Part shown: positions 6,559-12,286 of the stretch, in pieces
How positions within the stretch are numbered: position 1 is the first letter of the stretch
Layout: each line of letters opens with the position of its first letter
DNA from: Bacteroidota bacterium
GTDB lineage: Bacteria > Bacteroidota > Bacteroidia > Cytophagales > Cyclobacteriaceae
Direction: 5' to 3'
Length of the DNA: 12,286 nt
NCBI GenBank assembly: GCA_003242315.1
Contig: QGUY01000107.1
Coordinates: 1 to 12,286 of the forward strand
The notes under the pieces: model-generated
Seen by the model: the letters and a program-made list of their open reading frames with translations, nothing else
The model's database searches: none
Told to the model about the DNA's origin: nothing
Position numbers and translations under genes: made by a program

Positions 6559-9500
6559 TTACGGTTGGCTCAAACGCTTAAAATATTCGTCTACTTCCTT
6601 TCGGTAATACGGATACAGTTTGGGAGGTACAGTTTTCAGCAATTCTACTTCTTTTTCCTTTAGCCGCAAATACTCTTCGAATGCGGGCGGTATACTTTGA
6701 TCGTACTCCTTAGCTGTCTCCCCTTTTCTTTCATCGTCAAGATCCTGCTCCCGCAGCGATTTTTCGGCCTCAAGCAGGCGGGTCAGGATTTCCTGCTGCC
6801 GCTTGATCAGCTGGTCCGTGAGCTGCTTGTTGACCAGGTCCATCTCGGTCTGCTCCATCTTTGAAGGTAAATCACCCCCCGGCATCTGGCCATCGTGCTG
6901 CTTCATACGCTCCTGCAGCTCCTGCATGGCCCTCCGGATACGTTCCTGCTCCGCAGCCATCTCGGCAAGTTCCTCAGACAGCTCCCGGCCACTCTTCCCA
7001 CTGTTCTTCAGCTCCTGGATCTTTTCATTCAATTGTTGCTGAAGCTGACTCAAACTCTGCTTTGGTTGCTTTCCATTCTTCCCTTTCTTCATGCCCGGCT
7101 TGGCGTTGGCCATCATCTGCATCATCATGTCGAAATGCGAATCCAACATCAACGCAAGGTTGTTGATCGAGGTCATCGCCATCTGCATCTCGCTCTGGGC
7201 CTGCGGCCGCTTACGCTCCTTGTTTGCTTCGGTCACCTTATCCAGGTGTTCGTTGAGTTCCGAAATCTCGCGGGTCACGAACGAGCCCATAAAGGGATCC
7301 CGCTTGGCAAGCGCTAACAGGCTGTCTTCCAATACTTTAGCATTGTCCTGAAGCTGTAGCTGATTCTCCGCCAGACTATTGAACCGGGGATCGTTAGAAT
7401 GCAATTCACTGAACTTCTTCATCAGGTCCTCCTGGTCAAAGGACAGCTTGATCAATCCGTGCAGAATGTGGCGCAACGCTTCCAGATTCTCCATGTCGAT
7501 TTCCATCATGGCAGCACTTTGAGCACCTTCCATTTGCTCCTGCAACTGCTGCATCTGCTGGATGGCCTTTTGCTGATTCTGTTTGGACTGGGAAGGTTTG
7601 TTTTGCTGCAAGTTCTGCTTGCTCTGCTCCTGCTCATTCATGATCTCCTGCGGCTGATCTTCACCCGGAACGTCGTCAGCCTGATTGATCTCTTCGCCCA
7701 ACTCCCTCAATTGTTCCAGCTTCTCGCTGAGCTTCTGAATTTCATTCTTTAGCTCTTCCTGCCTTTTGGCAAGCTCTTCTGCAGTCTTAGGATCGGTGTT
7801 TTCCTCACCCGCAGCGTCGTCCTTTGACTCGTCTGATTTTGATTCATTCGACTTTTCGCCAGCGTTTTCCTTTGCGCCCTGCTTTTCCTTGTTGTCGCGC
7901 GACTCCTTAGCGTTGTCTCGGGCATCCCTGGTATTGCTCTTGTCCGACTCCTTTTCGAGTGATTCGGTCTTCTCCAAAAGCTTCTTTTGCTCTTCAATCT
8001 GCTTCTGGAGATCGCGAATTGTCTGATCGAATTGGGTTTCGAACTGGAACTGCTTTACGAGCTGCAACATGCGATCCAGTTCTTTCTCAAGGTTGTTGGT
8101 GTTCTGGTTTAGCTTATCAAGCAGCTTTTGGAGTTGAGATACATCGGTTTTTTCCTTCAGCAGGCGCTGCAGTTCCTCGAATAGTTTGCGGGTCTCTTCA
8201 TCGAGCAGTTCGTCCATGAGTTTCTGGATCTGCTCGGCTTTTTCGCGAATACGCTCGTCCTGCTCTGTAAACGCATTTTTCTTTTCTTCGTTCAGGCGAT
8301 TTTGCTGGGCGAGCTCGCGGAGCAGCTGGTCAAGACTCTCCTTCTGCTTAATCACATCCTCCAGCATTTTTCTGTCCTGCCAGTCCAAGTCCTGTTTGCC
8401 CTTCAAGCGCTCGCTGACGCGCTCAATCTGTTCTCTCAGGTTTGAGGCCTTGTTAAAGCCCTGGTCGATGCGACTTTGCGTTTGACGTCCGGATTCGTTG
8501 ATGTCGGCGGCCAGCTCGTCTTCAGTAGGGACGAAAAGTCTATAAACAGCTGATTGTGAGGACTTTCTACCGTTTATTCCATCGTTATCCCACACCTTCA
8601 GGAAATACTCAAGTTGCTGACCCGGTGCGAGTCGCAGCGAGTCCAGAACCCAGTTATAGGCAAAACTCTGCTGTGGTTGGTTGGGTAGAATCGGAATGGC
8701 AACCTTCCTGCTCAGCACCTCCTTCGCCTCGTCGGTAACCTTATAATGCAATTCCAGACCCGTCAGGCCGTAGTCATCGCCAATCATTCCTCCCAATACG
8801 ACGCGCTTGTACAATACCGTGTCGCTGAACGCATTGACCGAAATCGTCGGCCGCTGGTCCTTAATGACATTAACCTGATACGTTATACGGTCGCGGTTTG
8901 TGCTCGCGTCGTTGGCCAGGGAAATTTCGTACTGGTCGGTGTCAACAAAGTGCCTGGAATAAGTAAATGACTGATTGTCAGTTAGTTGAAAATCATGACT
9001 AAGTCCGTCCGAACGGAATGAAATCGCGGCTTGCCGGGCGTGGGCAGTGAGCAGGTTCCAGCGCACCGTAGTGCCTTCGGGAACCTCGATATTCCCTGCA
9101 TTGCTCACTTTGTCGTCACGTCGGCCCGTATAGGCAGGATAATCCAGCACCACCTCGAAGCCCGTCAGTTCGGGGCGGTTGAGAAGATTTATTCGGTAAA
9201 CCGGCGAAAAGAAGCCTGCGGCAGCCATCTGGATTTCCATGGGCTCCTGCATGCTTTCAAAGGTGTAAGAGAAGCGGTTGTTGCCCAGGTCGTCAAGCTT
9301 GTAGCGCTGATTGCCGGAATGGACATACACCTGATCCGGGATTTGGGATCCTTCCAACCGTACAAGCAGTTCGAAGTCCTCATTGTAAAAACCGGCCAGT
9401 TCTTTATTCTCGACAATAAAATCAAAAGGTGCTTTTGGGCTGAATTCCTGGTTGAAATGAATGATGCGGCTCGTGCTATCCGTGATGATTCGCTGATTTA

Positions 9501-10014
9501 GGAGGAAAATGAGAAGCAGTGCCCCTATAGGTACCGCCAGGTAGCGCAAAAACCTTCGATTCTGGCTCAGGTCTATGACCGATTCGAATGAGAGCGGTTC
9601 CAGAGCCGTGGATTTTTGGCGAATGCTGGCATAGGCCAGCTGCGATTCACGCGCGGTCCTTCCCAGTTGGAGGAGGTTGAGAAGGCGATCCTTTACGTCA
9701 GGCATGCGCTCGCCGATAATTCGGGCCGTCTGTTCCTCTTCAAGACCTTTCCTTGCGATCCACCAACGGAGGGGATCGCGAAGAAAACGAATTACGCAAT
9801 ACGCGACGAGAAGGAAGAAGCTTATAAAGATGACCAACCGAAACGTGGGGCCTAACCAGAGGTTATGTTCGAGAACAGCGGCAAGGACAAAATAGGCGAT
9901 GACCAGGGTTAGCGTTAACAGCGCCCCCCTGATAAACACGTTGAGATAATACTTCCGCTGAAACGCGCGGATCTTCTCATGAATTTTGTCCATTCCTTCA
10001 CCCATGCCGCCCAT
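6559..10014 (-). CDS. DUF4175-like large membrane protein with long coiled coil, 1151 aa
   Basis: The N-terminal part has three hydrophobic helices at about residues 27-48, 58-76 and 156-174. The first two form a hairpin separated from the third by a soluble helical stretch. A beta-rich region with Ig-like character follows. Roughly the C-terminal half is a very long charged coiled coil rich in E, K, Q and N, with low-complexity tracts of K/S/D/N near the middle and Q-rich stretches after it. This architecture matches the DUF4175 family common in Bacteroidota, whose function is unknown; a structural or scaffolding envelope role is plausible inference. The open frame extends to a TTG at 10116, but ATG codons at 10014, 10005 and 9993 are more credible. 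The clearly family-like sequence begins at M-D-K-I-H-E-K-I (9993). I chose 10014 because a possible promoter lies upstream; 9993 is nearly as likely. Confidence 0.88.
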   Translation of the reverse strand: MGGMGEGMDKIHEKIRAFQRKYYLNVFIRGALLTLTLVIAYFVLAAVLEHNLWLGPTFRLVIFISFFLLVAYCVIRFLRDPLRWWIARKGLEEEQTARIIGERMPDVKDRLLNLLQLGRTARESQLAYASIRQKSTALEPLSFESVIDLSQNRRFLRYLAVPIGALLLIFLLNQRIITDSTSRIIHFNQEFSPKAPFDFIVENKELAGFYNEDFELLVRLEGSQIPDQVYVHSGNQRYKLDDLGNNRFSYTFESMQEPMEIQMAAAGFFSPVYRINLLNRPELTGFEVVLDYPAYTGRRDDKVSNAGNIEVPEGTTVRWNLLTAHARQAAISFRSDGLSHDFQLTDNQSFTYSRHFVDTDQYEISLANDASTNRDRITYQVNVIKDQRPTISVNAFSDTVLYKRVVLGGMIGDDYGLTGLELHYKVTDEAKEVLSRKVAIPILPNQPQQSFAYNWVLDSLRLAPGQQLEYFLKVWDNDGINGRKSSQSAVYRLFVPTEDELAADINESGRQTQSRIDQGFNKASNLREQIERVSERLKGKQDLDWQDRKMLEDVIKQKESLDQLLRELAQQNRLNEEKKNAFTEQDERIREKAEQIQKLMDELLDEETRKLFEELQRLLKEKTDVSQLQKLLDKLNQNTNNLEKELDRMLQLVKQFQFETQFDQTIRDLQKQIEEQKKLLEKTESLEKESDKSNTRDARDNAKESRDNKEKQGAKENAGEKSNESKSDESKDDAAGEENTDPKTAEELAKRQEELKNEIQKLSEKLEQLRELGEEINQADDVPGEDQPQEIMNEQEQSKQNLQQNKPSQSKQNQQKAIQQMQQLQEQMEGAQSAAMMEIDMENLEALRHILHGLIKLSFDQEDLMKKFSELHSNDPRFNSLAENQLQLQDNAKVLEDSLLALAKRDPFMGSFVTREISELNEHLDKVTEANKERKRPQAQSEMQMAMTSINNLALMLDSHFDMMMQMMANAKPGMKKGKNGKQPKQSLSQLQQQLNEKIQELKNSGKSGRELSEELAEMAAEQERIRRAMQELQERMKQHDGQMPGGDLPSKMEQTEMDLVNKQLTDQLIKRQQEILTRLLEAEKSLREQDLDDERKGETAKEYDQSIPPAFEEYLRLKEKEVELLKTVPPKLYPYYRKEVDEYFKRLSQP

Positions 10015-10076
10015 GTTTGCGAAGCCCCGACCTGTAACCTTATCAACGAAACCGGAAGCGCCCTGTTGAGGCTCAC

Positions 10077-10110
10077 TAAAGATAATTGTTTTTTGGGAGA
10101 GGAGTCCAAA
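10077..10110 (-). promoter_or_regulatory. Possible Bacteroidota-type promoter for the DUF4175-like gene
   Basis: On the minus strand TTTG (10110-10107) is followed after 22 bp by TATCTTTA (10084-10077), one base off the TAnnTTTG -7 element. The spacing is within the 17-23 bp range reported for Flavobacterium promoters. The gap between the upstream stop (10123) and the ATG at 10014 is 108 bp, long enough for a separate promoter. A single mismatch and loose consensus make this tentative. Confidence 0.3.
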
Positions 10111-10122
10111 CCGCAAATGGAA

Positions 10123-10494
10123 TTAATGCGGTTCGTCGACAACCCAATCGTGCTCACGCTGAAAGTATTCGATGACCTGCATCTTCAGAATCTTCTCTTG
10201 TTCGATGAGGTCAAGATAGGGGAGTTTCTTCACCATTTTCCAATGTGGCCAGCCATCCTGATCGATGCCTTCCAATTCATAATAGCCGGCGTAGCTCATG
10301 ACCTTGCAGATGGCGATGTGCATCAGATCCTGCTTCTCTTCTTTCGTGAAGTTTCGCTTTCCCTTTCCCAGTTCCTGTACACCGATCAGGAACAATACGC
10401 CGTGCATATCTTTAGGACGCTTCCCAATCCGGCTTTCAACCATACGCATCAGCCGTTCCCACTTTCTGTCCAGCTCTAGGTCCCTCTTAAACAT
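10123..10494 (-). CDS. Conserved Bacteroidota protein of unknown function, 123 aa
   Basis: I recognise the sequence as resembling a protein widespread in Bacteroidota but know no function for it. It is soluble, with no signal peptide or membrane segment. Notable stretches are G-V-L-F-L-I-G-V-Q-E-L-G-K-G, K-E-E-K-Q-D-L-M-H-I-A and G-Y-Y-E-L-E-G-I-D-Q-D-G-W-P-H-W, suggesting a compact helical fold with a conserved aromatic and acidic patch. The ATG at 10492-10494 (M-F-K-R-D-L-E-L-D) is preferred over the in-frame TTG at 10500. It is divergent from the comF-like gene across a 71-bp gap with a good -7 element, and it precedes the DUF4175-like gene on the same strand. Confidence 0.88.
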   Translation of the reverse strand: MFKRDLELDRKWERLMRMVESRIGKRPKDMHGVLFLIGVQELGKGKRNFTKEEKQDLMHIAICKVMSYAGYYELEGIDQDGWPHWKMVKKLPYLDLIEQEKILKMQVIEYFQREHDWVVDEPH

Positions 10495-10519
10495 CTTCAA
10501 TAATTTCGTTCGCTAAATT

Positions 10520-10536
10520 CGGGAAACTGCTTCCCG
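10520..10536. repeat. Short inverted repeat in the divergent intergenic region
   Basis: CGGGAA, a 5-base loop and TTCCCG form a perfect 6-bp-arm inverted repeat, just downstream of the expected start site of the minus-strand promoter. It could be an operator or a leader hairpin in the 5' untranslated region of the 123-aa gene. There is no further evidence. Confidence 0.35.
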
Positions 10537-10546
10537 CGCGATCCTG

Positions 10547-10554
10547 CAAATATA
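10547..10554 (-). promoter_or_regulatory. Bacteroidota -7 promoter element (TATATTTG)
   Basis: TATATTTG on the minus strand is an exact match to the TAnnTTTG -7 consensus of the Bacteroidota primary sigma factor. It lies 53 bp before the ATG of the 123-aa gene, giving a leader of about 45 bases. The -33 region is weak: no TTTG at the right distance, only a T-rich CTTTTC that overlaps the start of the divergent comF-like gene. Confidence 0.5.
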
Positions 10555-10565
10555 GGCTACTACAG

Positions 10566-11267
10566 ATGAAAAGATTTCTTGCGGAGCTTGCCGACGATTT
10601 TGTCTCACTTATTTACCCGCATTACTGCGATGGCTGCCAGAGTGCGTTGGTAAAAGGTGAAGACATTCTTTGCACGCAATGCCTTAGCGACCTTCCGCGG
10701 ACGGACATGCATCTGGATGCTAACAATACGCTGATGACGCGCATGGGCGGAAGGATTCCTATTGTTGCGGCTGCTGCGTTCCTGCGGTTCCGCAAGAAGG
10801 GTAAAGTGCAACGGCTCTTGCATGCGTTGAAGTACCGGAACCGGCCGGAGATTGGTTTTCGGCTGGGATACGTTTATGGATGCGACCTCGCGTCGAGTGG
10901 GTTCTCCAACAATTTTGATGTGATTGTTCCGGTACCGCTGCATGCAGCGCGACTCAGAACGCGGGGATACAACCAGGCGGAAGAATGGGGACGCGGACTC
11001 GCTGAATCAACAGGGATACCGCTTGATTCGGGTATTATCCGGAGGCTGCGCAATACAAAGACTCAGACGAACCGGAACAGAATAGACCGCTGGGAAAATG
11101 TCAGCGAGGTATTTGCCGTGGTCGACGCGCAGCGGGTGCAGGGAAAATCCGTGTTGCTCGTCGATGATGTCGTGACCACGGGGGCTACCCTGGAAGCATG
11201 CGGCCAGGTCTTGCTGAATGCAGGCTGCTCGAGGCTGGGCATCGCATGTATCGCGGTGGCCCAGTGA
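10566..11267 (+). CDS. ComF family protein (phosphoribosyltransferase-like), 233 aa
   Basis: The N-terminus carries a four-cysteine zinc motif, C21-x-x-C24 and C36-x-x-C39. The central part holds the family motif V-P-V-P-L-H-x-x-R-L-R-x-R-G-Y-N-Q-A-E. The PRPP-loop V-L-L-V-D-D-V-V-T-T-G-A-T begins at residue 196. This is the full ComF/GntX architecture and usual length. Relatives support DNA uptake in naturally competent bacteria (ComFC), but the exact biochemical activity is unsettled and the family also occurs in non-competent species. No other competence gene lies in the window. It is the only plus-strand gene here, divergent from the minus-strand block and convergent with the LuxR-type gene. 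The ATG at 10566 is followed directly by the conserved N-terminus. Confidence 0.93.
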   Translation: MKRFLAELADDFVSLIYPHYCDGCQSALVKGEDILCTQCLSDLPRTDMHLDANNTLMTRMGGRIPIVAAAAFLRFRKKGKVQRLLHALKYRNRPEIGFRLGYVYGCDLASSGFSNNFDVIVPVPLHAARLRTRGYNQAEEWGRGLAESTGIPLDSGIIRRLRNTKTQTNRNRIDRWENVSEVFAVVDAQRVQGKSVLLVDDVVTTGATLEACGQVLLNAGCSRLGIACIAVAQ

Positions 11268-11283
11268 GGTGGGGACTAAAGCA

Positions 11284-11310
11284 GGGAGCACGTCACAGTG
11301 ACGTGCTCCC
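11284..11310. terminator. Perfect hairpin between convergent genes, probable bidirectional terminator
   Basis: GGGAGCACGTCAC (11284-11296) and its exact reverse complement (11298-11310) are separated by one base, so the practical hairpin is a 12-bp stem with a 3-base loop. It starts 17 bp after the comF-like stop and lies 37 bp from the LuxR-type gene stop. The position and GC-rich stem argue for a terminator serving both strands, but neither side has a clear T-tract. A transcript-stabilising hairpin or a dispersed palindromic element is the alternative. Confidence 0.6.
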
Positions 11311-11346
11311 ACAACTATAGACAGTGCGCCGACATAGACCTGCCGG

Positions 11347-11559
11347 TCAGAGTTGAGAAGGTTTTTGCGGCATAATGGCGGCAATCATCTTTTGGATGAG
11401 TTCTGCCGAGTTCTTCGCCTGACATTTACGCAGCAGATTCTTTCTGTGCGTCTCCACGGTATGATGGCTGATGTTCAGCCTTCCAGCGATCTCTTTAGTA
11501 GTCAGTCCCACAGCAATTAGCGATAGGACTTCTCTTTCCTTGACAGTTGTTGGGTACAT
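11347..11559 (-). CDS. Stand-alone LuxR/GerE-type HTH regulator, 70 aa
   Basis: Nearly the whole protein is the four-helix GerE DNA-binding domain: K-E-R-E-V-L-S-L-I-A-V-G-L-T-T-K-E-I-A, then L-N-I-S-H-H-T-V-E-T-H-R-K-N-L-L-R-K with the recognition helix, then the A-K-N-S-A-E-L-I dimerisation helix. There is no receiver, PAS or ligand-binding domain. An in-frame TAG seven codons before the ATG (11557-11559) shows that the frame does not extend further upstream. The C-terminus is as expected for the end of an NarL-type response regulator, so it is either a genuine single-domain regulator or the remnant of a larger one. It probably acts as a dimer on DNA; target genes are unknown. Its neighbours are the convergent comF-like gene and, upstream, a small secreted protein gene. 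Confidence 0.88.
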   Translation of the reverse strand: MYPTTVKEREVLSLIAVGLTTKEIAGRLNISHHTVETHRKNLLRKCQAKNSAELIQKMIAAIMPQKPSQL

Positions 11560-11595
11560 GATCTTTCTGATCTAGGTGGCCTGATTTTGATCTTT
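11559..11595 (+). repeat. Repeated TGATCT(TT) motifs upstream of the LuxR-type gene
   Basis: TGATCTTT occurs at 11559-11566 and 11588-11595, with TGATCT at 11568-11573, all in the same orientation in the 99-bp gap 11560-11658. They could be regulator-binding half sites. The rest of the gap holds a GGTAACC/GGTTACC inverted repeat (11624-11630 and 11657-11663) and a 7-base A run at 11642-11648, with no clear terminator stem. Confidence 0.35.
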
Positions 11596-11658
11596 GGTGG
11601 ACTTAATGAAGTGGAGACAGAAAGGTAACCCGAACATTTTCAAAAAAAGTTACTACGG

Positions 11659-12165
11659 TTACCGACGGTCGCGCGCGATGACTGGTTCAGGAATGCCTCC
11701 TTCATAGTGCCTCGTGGGCTTCTTTGACATGACAATGCGGTTGCCCATAGGATCAAATCTAAAGGTGCATGTCTTTGCCCGGCCTTCAACAGTTACCACA
11801 TAATTGGTAGAGCTCGCGGTGATAAGTTCGAAAATCGGCCCCATCTTGATGCTGTCTCCCAAATCATCACAGGATTTATCAAGTGCATCCTTAACATGAA
11901 GGGGAAGCTGGTCGGTCCTGGTGACCTTACGCGCCAAAGCGATTCGGGTTTCGCTTTTATCATAATAAGCTACATACACCTCTCCATCGGATTGGAACAG
12001 GGCCAGGGCAAATCCCTCGTCATGGGTCCAGCGCGGACTGGTAGCGTGGGGAAAATCAGCAGCGAATTTGGCTGCCAGCGAATTCGAAATGCGGTTTTCT
12101 GACTGAGCCTGCAGGCGACAGAAAGAGACAACCAACATGGCAATCAAAGCAATGGTCTTTTTCAT
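11659..12165 (-). CDS. Small secreted protein, PepSY-like/beta-lactamase-inhibitor-like fold suspected, 168 aa
   Basis: Residues 1-20 form a clear signal peptide (K-K-T, hydrophobic I-A-L-I-A-M-L-V-V-S-F, then R-L-Q-A with cleavage before Q21). The mature part has F-A-A-D-F-P-H-A-T-S-P-R-W followed by alternating strands such as G-F-A-L-A-L-F-Q and G-E-V-Y-V-A-Y-Y-D. This resembles the P-x-A-x-x-x-x-W pattern of Bacteroidota putative PepSY-like/BLIP-like periplasmic proteins, so that is my tentative placement; no catalytic motif is visible. The C-terminus is basic (V-I-A-R-D-R-R). The start ATG (12163-12165) is directly followed by the signal peptide. It is transcribed toward the LuxR-type gene. 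Confidence 0.85.
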   Translation of the reverse strand: MKKTIALIAMLVVSFCRLQAQSENRISNSLAAKFAADFPHATSPRWTHDEGFALALFQSDGEVYVAYYDKSETRIALARKVTRTDQLPLHVKDALDKSCDDLGDSIKMGPIFELITASSTNYVVTVEGRAKTCTFRFDPMGNRIVMSKKPTRHYEGGIPEPVIARDRR

Positions 12166-12192
12166 GGTCGTTTTGTTTAAATGTCCCTTTCA

Positions 12193-12204
12193 TGTTCGTG
12201 AACA
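12193..12204. promoter_or_regulatory. Palindrome upstream of the secreted-protein gene, possible operator
   Basis: TGTTC-GT-GAACA is a perfect 5-bp-arm palindrome 28 bp before the start codon at 12165, in the 121-bp stretch 12166-12286 that ends the window. I see no clear -7 element there. A short palindrome like this can occur by chance. Confidence 0.25.
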
Positions 12205-12286
12205 CAACAGGTAACGCCCCAGCTTTCAGGCATATAGAGCACCTGACTTCAGGGAAAGAACGAAAATCAGTAAAATTAACATTAAA

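Noticed and set aside
6559..8500. Dense similar short motifs (CTGCTC, CTGTTC and similar) as DNA repeats
   Set aside because: They are codon-level reflections of the Q/E/K-rich coiled coil of the DUF4175-like protein, with no regular unit length.
10015..10116. N-terminal extension of the DUF4175-like protein to the TTG at 10116
   Set aside because: The extra 34 residues lack resemblance to the family, the start is a rare TTG, and a possible promoter lies within this stretch. Downstream ATG codons are more likely.
11642..11663. Run of 7 A (7 T on the minus strand) after the secreted-protein gene as an intrinsic terminator
   Set aside because: The sequence before the T run contains a direct GTAAC repeat, not a stable GC-rich inverted repeat. 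The GGTAACC/GGTTACC arms have a 26-base loop and lie on both sides of the T run.

Overview
The window looks like chromosomal DNA of a Bacteroidota bacterium, most likely of the Chitinophagaceae or a near relative. The signs are a lipoprotein with the C-x-x-x-x-P-T-G-G-P-x-D-T-I-P-P start typical of the phylum, a DUF4175-type membrane coiled-coil protein, the Bacteroidota form of YbeY with its altered third metal ligand, and one clear TAnnTTTG promoter element. The placement comes from remembered family features, not from a database search. No mobile element, CRISPR array, tRNA or rRNA was seen.

Layout. Nine genes lie on the minus strand in one co-oriented block from 10494 down to 1. In transcription order they are a conserved 123-residue protein of unknown function, a DUF4175-like membrane protein, a small GHKL ATP-binding protein, ybeY, then a 230-bp gap, mnmG, a SAM-dependent methyltransferase, an Ig-like-domain lipoprotein, then a 221-bp gap, and a TPR protein cut by the left edge. 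Several junctions are tightly coupled: a 1-base stop/start overlap, a 4-base overlap and a zero-base junction. A ComF-family phosphoribosyltransferase (10566-11267) is transcribed on the plus strand, divergent from the block. It converges on a stand-alone LuxR-type HTH protein, with a perfect 13-bp-arm hairpin between them. A small secreted protein gene closes the window.

The most interesting content is not protein coding. The 278 bp from 778 to 1055 hold ten 9-mers that are identical to the DnaA box TTATCCACA or differ from it by one base. Immediately to the left are a GC triplet, a run of TAA/TAG triplets resembling a DnaA-trio, and a 43-bp stretch with only 4 G or C. This is the architecture of a bacterial replication origin. 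About 4.6 kb away, in the gap upstream of mnmG (a gene often found near oriC), are two parS-like palindromes, GTTTCACGTGGAAC and GTTCCACGTGGAAC, plus three TTCCACA repeats. I therefore propose that the window contains the chromosome origin and part of its ParB-binding centromere region. The main counter-evidence is that the gene block to the right of the candidate would be transcribed head-on to the rightward fork.

Functionally, ybeY (rRNA maturation) and mnmG (tRNA wobble-uridine modification) are translation-related housekeeping genes. The others are envelope proteins (TPR, Ig-like lipoprotein, DUF4175), small regulators (GHKL ATPase, LuxR-type HTH) and a ComF-like protein.
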